Positions 36,041 to 46,680 are shown, counted from the stretch's first letter. The stretch: DNA of 64,000 nucleotides from Trichostrongylus colubriformis (GCA_963978905.1 OZ022256.1:8663501-8727500), one strand, 5' to 3'. Notes: generated from the letters alone by a model not told the origin. Numbers and translations: made by a program.

Positions 36041-37249
36041 CTGATATACTTTTATACCCATCCCGTAAGAAACGCCGTCGAAATATCACAGGTTTAACAT
36101 CATTGATGAGATCATCATCATTGTTATCCGAATCAACACGAGGCAAAGAACTGAGAGATCGGTAGCTGGCTTCACGACTCGATGCAGGCAGCGCTTCAGT
36201 TGACGAGCCGGGCCTGAGCATATGATGAATGAAATCACTGTACAGCGTGCACCGGACAGTGAAAACTATAACAAAATAGTTTTTATTGCGAACTAAGGCA
36301 AGCAGTGGTTCTTCAGAATCTAGCTCATTGTGGTCCGAACGATTAAGGCAGTGGTCTTACATCTGCAATATATTGTTTTAAAAGTACTGGATCGTGGAAC
36401 CCGGTCAACTCGAGCATATGATAAGGTTCTACAAATTCGACTTAGAAACCCGTAATCGTAGTGCAAATTACTGTACGAAGGATCAATATTCTCCACAACT
36501 TATCAAGACATCCACACTTTTTCCAATCTTGTTTTCGAGAGATTTAACTTTATTTTTCTTCAATAATAGATTATGTCATAATCTGAAGCTTCAATGGGCT
36601 TCCCATCACCGTTTCGTTGGAAAATTCTTTTTTTCTCATTACTACACAGTATCTTTCCTGACTTGCTTAAGTCAGTAGCTCATCATCAGTGCTGCGTTTC
36701 GCAAGGAAATAATAGGTAAATGAATGCATTAAAAATGATTACGACATAAGCAAAAATGGAGTTGAGCGAAACTAGCTGAAACTACTACTTCTAGACCCAC
36801 GTACCCATCAACCACTATTTCTGGACCGATTAAAGAAAATCTCGCACGTCTACGGCTTCCTCTCCAACCTTGCCGCCGCAAGATACCATTGTAGCTCTAT
36901 GAAAAAGTAGATGATTTTAGCCAACAATACTTAGCGACGGCAATTAGTTGTCAAGAAGTGTTAAGAACCAACATTGGAACCACATGGCTCGGACCCATTA
37001 ATCTGCTTTTGCTTCGAAAACCTGACGCGAGATTCCTGGTTTAAACGGAATTCCTCCACAACCTGCAAAACCAACATTCAGCTTCTTGAAAAGCATACCG
37101 AAAAATCTGATTCTGCTCACCTGTTCGAGCGCTATATTCCTAATTGGTACCTGAGTGTCAGTACGGCATGTCGGACACGATATGTTTTCGCTTAACCATT
37201 GCTGTATGCACTCCGCACAAAATGAGTGGCCACATGTCAACATCGAAGG
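36041..37249 (-). CDS. RING-finger protein, probable E3 ubiquitin ligase (partial)
   Basis: Minus-strand exon 37249-37121 follows TTTTAG and ends at CAG|GTGAGC, 43 codons in phase 0. It encodes six of the eight zinc ligands of a C3HC4 RING: LTCGHSFCAEC, then about 13 residues on, CPTC. The first CxxC pair must be in an upstream exon that I did not find. The next exon, 37062-37022, is separated by a 58-base intron after TTTTGCAG and continues with VVEEFRLNQESRV, a helix like the one that usually follows RING domains in TRIM-type ligases. Further left, an open region of about 36353-36041 ends at TCAG|GTATCA. It holds a short hydrophobic run (YFVIVFTV) and a Ser/Asp/Arg-rich tail. A middle exon near 36897-36800 is likely but its borders are uncertain. 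RING proteins bring a ubiquitin-loaded E2 enzyme to substrates; the substrate here is unknown. Confidence 0.75.
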
Positions 37250-37995
37250 CTAAAACATATAAAGACCCCGTACTACTATGCAGCCATAAACAAGGAGGGT
37301 AAAAAACATCGCTGAAACGGGATTATAACGTGCTAAGTGCTCCCCATCACAAGTTACACTCATCTTTTACTTCGTCGCCAAACAAAAAACCGTCAGATTC
37401 GTGGTAGTAGTACTGAGTGATCCTCAAAAAATTTTAGAGAAGTCTATCGTAAAATTTATGGGTAAGCCTGATGTGAAAGCTATAAAATACTCGTCGGCTT
37501 CAGAAAAAGATTCACTCGAGGTTTGAGGTCATGAATAATGACAGCGACACAATATTGAAGCATAAAAAGAAAAAAACCCCGGAGGAGAAAAGTTAAGTAG
37601 CATGTAAAGCACAACCTTTCTGAAAATATTCATACAAATAGAACAGCAAAAGTCGGCTGGCATTGATGAACGACGACGCAACGCTCGTACCACATCACTG
37701 CTAGGAGTTGTTAATCCCTAAAACAATGGACCCTCAACCAAGTAAAAAAAAGCATTGCAAGTAAAAAATGTAACCGTAAGTGGCAACGGTTCCCACCGAA
37801 GAGAGACTGGAGTGCCTGGCGATTTGTGGACATGAACGGACGTCTGACGACATATCCAATGTTTATAGCCTCTGCGACAGTTTCAAGCTATCAGAAGAAG
37901 TTTCTAAAGAACAACTATTTCCAGATATCACACTACAGAATAGCCAGAATTGTAGGAACAGCAGAGGAACCGGTTACGTAGTCCACAGAAATGTC
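37250..37995. other. Upstream part of the RING gene region, exon not resolved
   Basis: A plus ORF begins at 37780 with protein-like content (TSDDISNVYSLCDSFKLSEE), but it lies on the opposite strand to the RING gene and has no partner exon. The expected CxxC exon of the RING gene is not evident here. Confidence 0.3.
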
Positions 37996-38076
37996 CGATC
38001 GTATCTAAACCTAAGGTGCGACAGCGCGGGCGGTCGCGTGCGCATCGTTACTGGGGCGCGCTAAGCGGCGCCGTAC
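37996..38076 (+). repeat. Left arm of a long-range inverted repeat
   Basis: The segment beginning CGATCGTATCTAAACCTAAG and running through GCGCGGGCGGTCGCGTGCGC is present in inverted orientation at 39951-40053. It is nearly identical over about 65 bases, then shows a 26-base length difference before a shared GGCGCCGTA. The arms enclose 1.9 kb containing the Tc1-like element and a MITE. Confidence 0.8.
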
Positions 38077-38313
38077 TGAGTGTAGGAGTCTCCTTGGATG
38101 CTTTCTTTGCATCTGATATCTCGTTGTAATCTGCATTACTCTTAAATCGTTCCTCATATCGACCGTTGACGATAACCCCTCGTATTTCACAACGTAACCG
38201 ACCATTTTCGCACTATTGATTTCACGGCTTCATTTGTTGAAGAATGCACATAAATGTCTGAATTCGATCCACTCACGTATTTTGAACACCTCCCTTTATC
38301 CGGTACTGATATA

Positions 38314-39053
38314 CAGGGGGTGCCAAAAAAAAAGTAATTTTGCCCACGGCTCACTCTCCCAATTATACAAAACATAGGGAAACGAAAGAAATGAAAGTAT
38401 TGGGGCAAAATATTCCCGAAATGTTCCTCTAAAAGCAGGAACAAGCTGAGACTCACTACTTTCATTTTCATAAAAATATAGAACCTTAAGCGGCGCAGTC
38501 CGGCTTCAGAGCACCCACGGTACCAAGGTCCCCTTAAATCAGTGGAGCCGTGTTCCATGGTAGGTCTTTTGTGGGAAGCTTCCTAAGGATTGGCCCTCCG
38601 GTTCGTGGAAGTCACAGAGCCCCTGCTGCTTGGACAAGGCTGCTATGATCCGACGTATCATTTTCATGCCCAAATCCGCCTCCGGAGGGGTTTCAGTGGT
38701 AAGGGCACGTTTTGGCTCTTGGAAACGAAGGGCGCTGGGAACCCGGAAAAAACGGGATCTTAAAGAATACCATCCAGTATGAATCCCCTTAGGTACCCAA
38801 AGTGAACGGACCTCAGCAAGTTTGTGAACGAGGGCGACGAAATTTCGGATTTTGCCCAGTTGAGGTGACACATCTTGTTCACTATTTCCTCGCTCCCGTT
38901 CCTGCTCCTGCAGAAGGATGCCACGGAGTATAGTGATAGAGTGAGGTCTGCTCTTGAATCTGGGGATGTGAATACCTCAACAAATTTGCTGTAGTTCAAC
39001 TAAAACGGGGTGAAAGTGGAGGAGACAAAATTACTTTTTTTTGGCACCCCCTG
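38314..39053. mobile_element. Tc1/mariner-superfamily element with CAGGGGG ends
   Basis: The terminal repeats CAGGGGGTGCCAAAAAAAAA (left, continuing GTAATTTTG) and their inverted copy (right, ending CTG) are near-perfect over 28-30 bases and are flanked by TA. The 740-bp interior has minus-strand frames of 110 and 79 codons with protein-like content but no recognisable DDE motif. It is either an internally deleted copy or a family whose transposase fragment I cannot place. CAG...CTG ends next to TA are characteristic of Tc1-like elements. Confidence 0.85.
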
Positions 39054-39290
39054 TAGATGGTGGGGGACACTCCACTGTGCTCGGCGTCCGACGCTATTTC
39101 GCCTAGGTTTTTAGCCTAAGCCTTACTTTGGAGGGAAGCCTCTACCCTGCCCCCTTAAGGAAGGTTTAGGTAAAAATATACAGTTGAGCGCTTAAACTGA
39201 TGATTGTAGGTCGGTTTCGACTGAGGGACGACGGCGCAACAGTGAGGCCCTACCCCCACAACTACATTAGCACCATTGCACTTACTCTTA

Positions 39291-39644
39291 GGTTGCGTTC
39301 ATACCAAATCGAATGAGAGTTTTGGCGCATCGGCGCATCGGCGCATCCGCGATTTGAGAGAATTGGCGTGCCACGCCACCCTTTTGAACGCGGCACGTGC
39401 CAACGTGCGGTTGATTTCTTTTTCTTCTCTTTTCATTTCTTGATCTTTTTGTTATGGCGAATATCCAAAATCGCGGATGCGCCAATACTCTCATTTTTCA
39501 ATCGATATGTATCCTATCCATCACGCGAATGCGCCGATACGCCAATGCGCCGATGCGCCAATACTCTCATTTTCTGATCGATACGTATCTCATGCATGAC
39601 GCGAATGCGCCAAAACTCTCATTCAATTTGGTATGAACGCAGCC
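39291..39644. mobile_element. CGTTCATAC-family MITE, TTA target site
   Basis: The left end GGTTGCGTTCATACCAAATC continues GAATGAGAGTTTTGGCGC. It is inverted at the right as GCGCCAAAACTCTCATTCAA and then TTTGGTATGAACGCAGCC. TTA stands on both flanks (39288-39290, 39645-39647). The middle holds several GCGCATCGG/GATGCGCC units in both orientations. A second copy lies at 41668-42045. A 3-bp TTA duplication points to a PIF/Harbinger-type transposase. Confidence 0.85.
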
Positions 39645-39950
39645 TTATGGTGTTCTGAGGACGGATGATTGATGGAACAGACCATTTCCATTTAGTGATT
39701 GAATATAGTGCGCACAAAAGTGAGGCTCGGAGTGTTGCTTTTTCACATAAGGAAGTCGTGAAATGTCAGTTCTTTTGATCCTTTTCACACAACTAGCTGC
39801 TGATCACTGGTGATCTGGTTATTGGCTGTTGAAATATCGAAAAGAATAGAAATATCTCCCTCATCTAGACTTTTCATAACGCCTAATATAGCTAACTACA
39901 CGAAATAGACAATAAGTGTGAGTTGATCCGAGCATCTACGTCGAAATCGC

Positions 39951-40053
39951 TACGGCGCCACGCAATCCATCTTTTTCAAAAAGTTTGGCGCGCCCCAACA
40001 ACGATGCGCACGCGACCGCCCGCGCTGTCGCACCTTAGGTTTAGATACGATCG
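39951..40053 (-). repeat. Right arm of a long-range inverted repeat
   Basis: This is the inverted partner of 37996-38076. It carries an extra 26-base AT-rich segment (CACGCAATCCATCTTTTTCA and a few more) between GGCGCC and GGCGCGCC that the left arm lacks. Confidence 0.8.
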
Positions 40054-40594
40054 AAATGTCCACGATACGAAGTCCCCGCAAATGCAGTGTGATGTTCGCA
40101 AATACACATGTTACAGTTTACACGTCCACTCAATGCGGTACGGTGCCTTCGGCCACAATGGCGAGGGGTGTGTGAGGTGAGGGGTGTGTTGCAAGTGTTC
40201 CGATTTCTAGAGGTCGGCACCGAATTGGGTCATCGCGCACGGCGACGCTTCGCGAATTGTCCGCATGGTGGCGCGTCCTGCCGTCTGGGCTCTCCCAGAT
40301 TTGCCTAAGCCTTTGTAGGGAGGAGCTTTGGCAGCGTGTTTTTACCTGTCTTTACCTGATTGCAATCCGCCGCGCAACCTGACCTGACCTCAGCAGTCGG
40401 AACACTTGCACTCCACCCTGAGGTGAGCAAACCAGACACTTTCGACAATTGGCTGCTACAGTGATAAGGTTTTCGCGGCAGGACCCACACATGCCTCCTT
40501 ACATCTTCCCAGTGCTTCGGGTCTGATTTGCTTACCTTAAACGCATACAACGAAAGAATTATGTTAAAAACAGATGTTTTCAACGTTTTAACTT
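40054..40594. other. GC-rich spacer, no gene seen
   Basis: Contains GTGTGAGGTGAGGGGTGTGT-type simple sequence and one 106-codon minus ORF that runs on into the adjacent MITE; no support for coding. Confidence 0.4.
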
Positions 40595-40804
40595 TGGGTG
40601 CTATCGCAATGAGGGGGGGGGGCATCTTATAAAAAGTTGCTTATCTAACCATCCTGGAGAGATCCTAGAAGGGTCAATCTGCACATTCAGGTGCATACTT
40701 TTGCCTAAGCTTTGGAGGAAGAAGGGAGGGGCTCCTTTCCCCTTTTTGTCTTGGGTAAAAATAGGGTCCAGTAGTGGGATGCCCCTCACTGCGGTAGCAC
40801 CCTA
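40595..40804. mobile_element. MITE with GGGTGCTATCGCAATGAGG ends (family III)
   Basis: The left end GGGTGCTATCGCAATGAGG is followed by a long G run. The right end is CCTCACTGCGGTAGCACCCT. The interior reads TTGCCTAAGCTTTGGAGG, then a polypurine stretch. Copies occur in the ttr gene intron at 46035-46229 and as a half element at 52808-52925. Confidence 0.75.
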
Positions 40805-41254
40805 GTTTGTTGAGTGGCGCGCATTGCAGGGAAGGAAGCCTCGACGCGGGGGTTAAAATGGGTTGTGGCCGAAAATCATTACTGACCTTACGACATAGGT
40901 GTGGACCGTGACCAATCTATCGCCCACGAAACGGTAAAATTCCCAGACAAACCGCATGCTCGTCAACAACCCATGCACCACCAAAAATTAGTAGCGGTCC
41001 ATCGACCGCTACCATGACCCGTCATCCGCCCCTATCCTCCTTACACCCAGCCCCTCTCGAGTTGCCGATCTCCGGTGGACATTGGGTGTCGCCTCTTCTC
41101 TCTTGCGTAGTACAATCCACGGGCAGTTTGCCATATGCTTTCTCCTACGCGGAGAGCGCAGAGAGAACGACAAAACGCGAGAGAGTGCGTGGTGATAACA
41201 AGCAGCGACGACACGTGTTCTGGCGCGAAACCTGATTACTGTAGCAGCCAATTG
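40805..41254. other. Spacer, nothing supported
   Basis: Contains GAGAGAGTGCG-type simple sequence near 41180 and no supported gene. Confidence 0.4.
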
Positions 41255-41258
41255 TTAA

Positions 41259-41625
41259 AGGAACCGGAAGGGGGTCCGAAACAAGAGAAACACACAAAGA
41301 AATAAGCATTTCGTAACGAACGCAGAAGGTTAGAAGCGATAATCGGTGAAAAAACCCGAACTCAAAAGTGCATCGCTGCGGTGTGTATTCGCGCCTCATT
41401 CGCATCATCGCACTGGCGTTCCGAGTTGTCCGCTGTAGGAGACGGCCGCGGGCCAACTTTAGTTGTAGCACCTGACTCAAAAGGAATGAACAACTTTATA
41501 ATGGAAACATCTCTTGGCACCATGCCAAGGCGTCAAATTGGCGAGTTTGTGCAATGGCGGCCACTTGAACTCGTCCACACTACGTCTGTTCTACCGTAAG
41601 CCAAAATTCCTCCCTTACGGTGTCT
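41259..41625. mobile_element. TTAA-flanked MITE, family I (short copy)
   Basis: TTAA lies at 41255-41258 and 41626-41629. The ends are AGGAACCGGAAGGGG and CCCTTACGGTGTCT. Compared with the copies at 22429 and 42656 it lacks the GTAAGTACATCT block. It shares the GTGCATCGCTGCGGTGTGTA and GGCGTCAAATTGGCGAGTTT segments. Confidence 0.85.
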
Positions 41626-41651
41626 TTAAAAGCGTCTGGTTTGCTTGCCTC

Positions 41652-42070
41652 GGGGTATGTACCCTTGGGCTGCGTTCATACCAAATCGAATGAGAGTTTT
41701 GGCGCATCGACGTATCGGCGCATCCGCGATTTGAGACTTTTGGCGTGCCACGTCACTCTAGCAACGCGGTCAGTTGAACGCGTGCGGTTGATTTCTTTTC
41801 CTCCTCCTTCCATTTCTTGATTTTTCCATATCTTATCGAAAGACGGTATCTGCAATGGCAAATGTCCGAAATCCGCCAATACTCTCTTTTTTTTTGTCAG
41901 TCGATATGTATCTTATCCATCATGCGAATGCGCCAATCCTCTCAAATCGCGGATGCGCAAATGCACTCATTTTCTCGATCGATACGTATATTTAACTTTA
42001 CGCGGATGCGCCAAAACTCTCATTCAATTTGGTATGAACGCAGCCTTACGTCAGGATTTCGCACCGCGGC
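41652..42070. mobile_element. GTACCCTT-family MITE remnant, split by another MITE
   Basis: The bases GGGGTATGTACCCTT at 41652-41666 and CGTCAGGATTTCGCACCGCG from 42049 are contiguous in the related element at 12195. Here they are separated by the CGTTCATAC-family MITE at 41668-42045. The remnant ends at 42070, where the foldback at 42071 begins, so the right end of the original element is missing. Confidence 0.75.
41668..42045. mobile_element. CGTTCATAC-family MITE inserted into another MITE
   Basis: It has the same ends as the copy at 39291 (GGCTGCGTTCATACCAAATC on the left, TTTGGTATGAACGCAGCC on the right) and a similar core with GATGCGCC units. The right flank is TTA; the left flank is TTG, one change from TTA. 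The sequence it interrupts is recognisable, so this is a younger insertion into an older element. Confidence 0.85.
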
Positions 42071-42311
42071 ATAAGAACCGTTAGGTAGTGGACAGGATAA
42101 AATATGGTCGCCGCCCATTAATGCTTGACGACCGCTGTATAGTATAAGCGTCTGATGCTCAGTGACCTTGGGTGAACATACTTTGTTCATGTTCTGATCT
42201 TCTTTCGATACCGTGATCATGGATGATCAAGCTACGATCTAGAGTCAGCGGTCGTCAAGCACTAGTGGGCGGCGACCAGACTTATCCTATACACTTTCTA
42301 ACGGCTCTTAT
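42071..42311. mobile_element. Foldback element with 60-bp arms
   Basis: The left arm ATAAGAACCGTTAGG runs through GGTCGCCGCCCATTAATGCT and TGACGACCGCT. It is inverted at the right through AGCGGTCGTCAAGCACTAGT, GGGCGGCGACC and CTAACGGCTCTTAT. The loop of about 100 bases holds GAACATACTTTGTTCATGTT. No target duplication could be defined. No coding sequence. Confidence 0.75.
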
Positions 42312-42655
42312 TAGCCCCTATAAGCCGTTATTAGTTCGAAACCATCATGGTCCACGCATACATGCGAGTGTAAATACTCCACTGCAATACAGAACAACGA
42401 AACAGACACAGTGACATTTGCCTCCCGACGCTCCTTTCCAATTCTTATCCCGAGTTATTGAATCGGACCACTCGCTATAAATGTCGCTGTCCCATCCTAC
42501 TAATACACTTGTGAGGGTCAGCGCTCAGGGATCAACGCGAAAAGCGAAATGGATTTAGCAACATTAGCCTTTTCACGCTGCTTTTCTATTCTTGTCGACC
42601 GTTAACGTTTTGGCTCACTCACTAATATTGCCCCCTTCCGTTGATGCCCCCTTAA

Positions 42656-43110
42656 AGACACAGGAAGGGGTAATTTTGGCTTACGGTAGAACAGACGTGT
42701 GTGGACGACTTTAAGTGGTCGCCGTTGCACAAACTCGCCAATTTGACGCCTTGGCATGGTGCCAAAAGGAGACGTTTCTATTATGTGTTTGCTGTTTCCT
42801 TTTACTTTTTACTTTGTTCTTTCTCATATTGTTTCTAGATGTACTTACATGAGCGCTAATGTAGCTGGGAATGGCCACTCCGCTGCGCTGGGAGTCGGGT
42901 GCTACAAATAATGTTGGCCCGCGGCCCGTCTCTTACAGCGGACAACTCGGAAAGTCACTGTGTTGGATGCGAATGGGATGCGAATACACACCGCAGCGTC
43001 GCGCTTTTGAGTCCGCGTTTTCGTCGATTATCGCTTCTAACCTTGAGTGTTCGTTACAAAATGCTCATTTCTTTGCATCTTTCTCTTGTTTCGGACCCCT
43101 TCCGGTTCCC
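42656..43110. mobile_element. TTAA-flanked MITE, family I (inverted copy)
   Basis: TTAA lies at 42652-42655 and 43111-43114. The ends are AGACACAGGAAGGGG on the left and CCCCTTCCGGTTCCC on the right. The copy lies in the opposite orientation to those at 22429 and 41259 and has a single version of the GTAAGTACATCT region. Conserved TTAA on all three copies confirms the element ends. Confidence 0.85.
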
Positions 43111-44225
43111 TTAAAGCTTCGGTGAGTGATGATCAACCCGAATGGCTAAACGAATTCGGTGGAATTCTTTCGAGGTTCTTCCAACCTTTATGAGTTGCTA
43201 TCTCTTCCGGTCCACTGCAGCTTGGGTCTCCATACCACAGCTATATCACTTGTGAAAGAGTGCGAAAGGGTTCCGGCGCCAGATACGAATTTTTTGCTGC
43301 GGCGCCAGATACGAATTTTGAAACACGCACACAACCACACACACACCAACACACACACTTCGCCGATTATATGTAGTAGGATTGAACAGAATGTCAGAGT
43401 AAAAATTAAGCTACCGTCTCTTATTTGTTTACTTTGTAACTACGGCTCTCGCCTTTATCCACAATTTTTTGTTACTGCGGGTATTTTTGCCTAATACTTT
43501 ATCCACTCCTTTTTTAATACGTGCGAGTACCTCTGTGATAATAGACATGGAGAAGTACAACATTTTCCTAAATTAGTTTCCAAAAAGATTATATGGTAAG
43601 AAGGGAAGTCTTCGATTGACACACGTACTTTCATCCAAATAGCTACTTCAGTAGCAACTGTTTTTTCATAGCTTCAAGATAAGATAACATCAACATGTGA
43701 TGAGAGCGGAGGCAAATTCTGTTTCAAGCAGTTTACCCCTGTTCAAAAAAGCATGGATGGTCTGACCTTTTCTCTCTCTTCCGATCCCATCAGTATTTTA
43801 CGCCTCGCACTAGCAGAGCAAGACGTTCAGCAGCGTGTAGCCTTTTTTTTTAAATTTTAGATCGAATGTGAATATTTGACGTAATCCTTCATTCCATTCG
43901 TTAAAGGTCCCTATTCCTTCGCGAAGCCACTTTAATGCTTCTGTAATCCTTGCCTGCTTAATTTGAAAAAATCAGGCTTAATCGTCTGTATGGTAGCTAT
44001 AAGGGGCGGTCGCTCTTTGTTTGCCCAGCATCTTCGATCTGATGGTACTGCGGTGCCAACTGGCTACTCTTAATACAAAAGCAAAACAGTATCAGAGATT
44101 TCATGATGAATGAAGTGTTAGATGGCAGTTCCAACTTTTTTAGAATTCCTCCTTTTGTACTAATGCTCGATGCTGAATAAATTTCATATGGCGGATTTAA
44201 ACAGACCACTTGTAGGTGCTACACT
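43111..44225. other. Upstream region of the ttr gene
   Basis: Contains the CA-rich microsatellite at 43322-43359 and otherwise AT-rich DNA. No promoter element can be assigned with confidence. Confidence 0.4.
43322..43359 (+). repeat. CA-rich microsatellite
   Basis: Imperfect (CA)n run with AACCA interruptions. Confidence 0.85.
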
Positions 44226-46680
44226 ATGTCGCAAATGTGGCTGTTTACACTTGCTCTCATTGGTTCCTGTGCCGCTATGCGTCAACAGTCTGTCGCTGTG
44301 CGCGGTCAACTTCTCTGTGGTGAAAGGCCGGCCGTCGGTGTAAGAGTGAAGCTTTGGGACGAGGATGACGGTAGTAAACTTTGTTCTAAGTTTTTAAAGT
44401 CAACATGCACTTTCAAATATGAGAGTGCGAAAAGAAGTGTCACCCAAACGCTGCGTTTCTTCATCAGCGGAGATGAGAGCCTGCATCGGAATCTAATATA
44501 AGTGGCTTTAGCCGATGGCTTACCAGGTAGACTGAAAGTGCCATTGGACCATAATGCTGTAAACGAGGGAATACTGTTGGAAACAGAAGAAGCTAGTCGG
44601 AAAGTAAAGCTGCATTTTAAGGCCGGCCTAATTAACAAACTAAATTTTGCATCTTGCAGTAAGGGAAGTGATGCATTGCTTCGTCATGGAAAAAATTGTA
44701 TGTTTAGGACCAGATCCAGACGACTCCTTGGACGAAATGTACACAGACATGAATGGCAACTTCCATCTACAGGTGCGAAATAAACTACTAACCTCTACCC
44801 TGTGCAAAATCTCTCTCTATCTGTGCATTTCTTCGAGTATTACAAAACTGGACAACACACAAAATCTATTCGCAAGTAGGATCTATGGTGAAGGAGGCAT
44901 GGGCTTGAAGGCAGGAAACGGACGGTGTTCGATGAAGATCCTTCTCACCACAGAATGAGACAGGTTCATTTCAAAGAGCCTGAATGTTGAACTAATATCA
45001 GCAACGGGCTAGTTAGTACCTTCCGGAACATACACTGTTTGAGGGTATCTATTAGGTCTATGCAGAATAAATGGCCGAAACGTAATTGGCCATAACTTCG
45101 CTCAGACACAACTTGTCGAAATAAAAACCATTCGAATCTACAGAATTTCGCCAACGATCTGGTAAGGAAAATATACCATCACGATCAAATTCTGGATTGC
45201 GAGAATCAATAAAGTCAAGAATGGCATTTTTACCGTGCATAATTTTTCTGCCGCAGGTTTGCATCGGGAACCCCGAAAAAGTGGTAATCCGTCAGGGATA
45301 GGTCTGGGGAATAAGGGGGGATGAGGGAGAGGCTCGATGCCTAACTGCATCATTTTTTTACTGGGTGCGCAAAACAACGCAAAACCCCACAGTTCGCAAG
45401 TCACCCGGCAGAAACTGATCGAGACTCTCCCTCACCCCCCTTATTCCTCAGACCTATCTCTGACGAATTACCACTTTATCCCGGTTCTCGATGCAAATCT
45501 GCGTCAGAAGGAGTTCGCCGAAACGTTGCATGCTGAAAATGTCATCGTTGACTTCATTAATTTTCGCAATCCAGAATTTGATCATGATGGCATATTTTCT
45601 TTACCATCCAGAATTTGATCGCAAGGTTGAGTAGATTCGAATGGTTTTTATTTCGACAAATAAAGTTTTGTCTGAGCGAAGTTATGGCGCTTTGAAAAAC
45701 GTGTTCCGTTTTGGCCATTTATTCTGCACAGACCTAATAGTGATCTATAGCGCGGCACCTACATAAATCTCACAGACAAGGTCACAAATATTAGGGTATG
45801 AACAAGGTCCAAGAATAACTGGGCAGGAGGCGGAATAATGTATGAGCAGCGTAGGCGTACTTTGGAATTACAATGCAGAAATCGATGTTATCGGTATAGG
45901 CCACACATAAGAAAGAAAAGACGACGAGTTATGAGGAGTTCTTTGGTACCGGCGACTAGCAAGGGATGATGTGACAGCAGGTGTGATAGAAGAATTAAAC
46001 TCGGTATAAAAGACTGCCAACCGCTCGGTAGTAATTTCGGTGCTATCGCAGTGAAAGGCAAGGTCTCAGAAAAGTTATTCATCTGAGGATTTTTTGTAAG
46101 GATTTGTCAGTGATCAGACACACATTTTTGCCTAATCTTTACAGGAGGGAAGGAGGGGTTCCTTTCCCTTCTGTGCTTAGGTAAAACAATTCCACAGTGG
46201 GATCCCCGCTTCATTGCGACAGCACCCTAATTTCGTCTAAGGCAGGCGTTACGCATTGAACTCGGCTCCTTGTGCATGAGAAATGTGCTGAGTATAGTAG
46301 ATAGGAAGTACTTTCTGTTTTGCATCATACTCACACACATTATAATTCAGGGCTCCGAACGTGAGCTTACAAATATTGATCCCGTTCTCAAAGTTTATCA
46401 CGATTGCGACGATGGCATCAAGGTATCAGATTGGACTTTGCACAAGACAACTTCGAAAATCTGAATTCATCTCGAAAACCTATCTCTCATGTTTTTTGGA
46501 GACCATTCCGCTCTTCCACTTTTTACTATTGCATTATCATTTTAGCCTGGACAGAGAAAACTGAAATTTTACATTCCGGATCACTACATCTCAAGCGGTG
46601 GAAGGCCAAGAAAGGTGTTCAATCTCGGTACCATAAATCTTGAAACAATTTTCAAATGCGAAGAACGCGACCTTTTGTGA
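44226..46680 (+). CDS. Transthyretin-like (TTR-52/TTL family) secreted protein, complete, four exons
   Basis: Exons: 44226-44370, 44708-44772, 46351-46422, 46546-46680 (TGA). Phases join cleanly (1, 0, 0), giving about 138 residues, the usual length for the nematode transthyretin-like family. A signal peptide (MWLFTLALIGSCAA) precedes VRGQLLCGERPAVGVRVKLW. Across the first splice comes the family signature WDEDDGPDPDDSLDEMYTD; exon 3 has KVYHDCDDG and exon 4 has RKLKFYIPDHYI and a GTINL motif. The start is ATG 44226; ATG 44235 is also possible and keeps the signal peptide. The cysteine usually present just before the RRK/RKF segment of exon 4 is glycine here (PGQRK), so one expected disulfide may be missing. 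Family members are extracellular beta-sandwich proteins, abundant in secretions of parasitic nematodes; most have no known ligand. Intron 2 carries two mobile elements. Confidence 0.93.
45052..45737. mobile_element. Palindromic mariner: two transposase 3' ends tail to tail
   Basis: The ends TTAGGTCTATGCAGAATAAA (left) and their inverted copy ending CCTAA (right) are flanked by TA. From each end inwards runs the same C-terminal mariner coding sequence, on the minus strand from about 45404 leftwards and on the plus strand from about 45390 to 45618. Both halves contain the PHPPY-type block and the NPEFDRDGIFSLP-like C-terminus. The two halves meet near 45350. The third catalytic site reads SLTNYHF on the right, with asparagine in place of aspartate. 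The element lies wholly in intron 2 of the ttr gene and encodes nothing functional. Confidence 0.85.
46035..46229. mobile_element. Family III MITE in ttr intron 2
   Basis: The ends CGGTGCTATCGCAGTG and CATTGCGACAGCACCCTAA match the element at 40595. The interior TTGCCTAATCTTTACAGG and polypurine/polypyrimidine stretch are shared. It sits 120 bases before the exon 3 acceptor. Confidence 0.7.
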
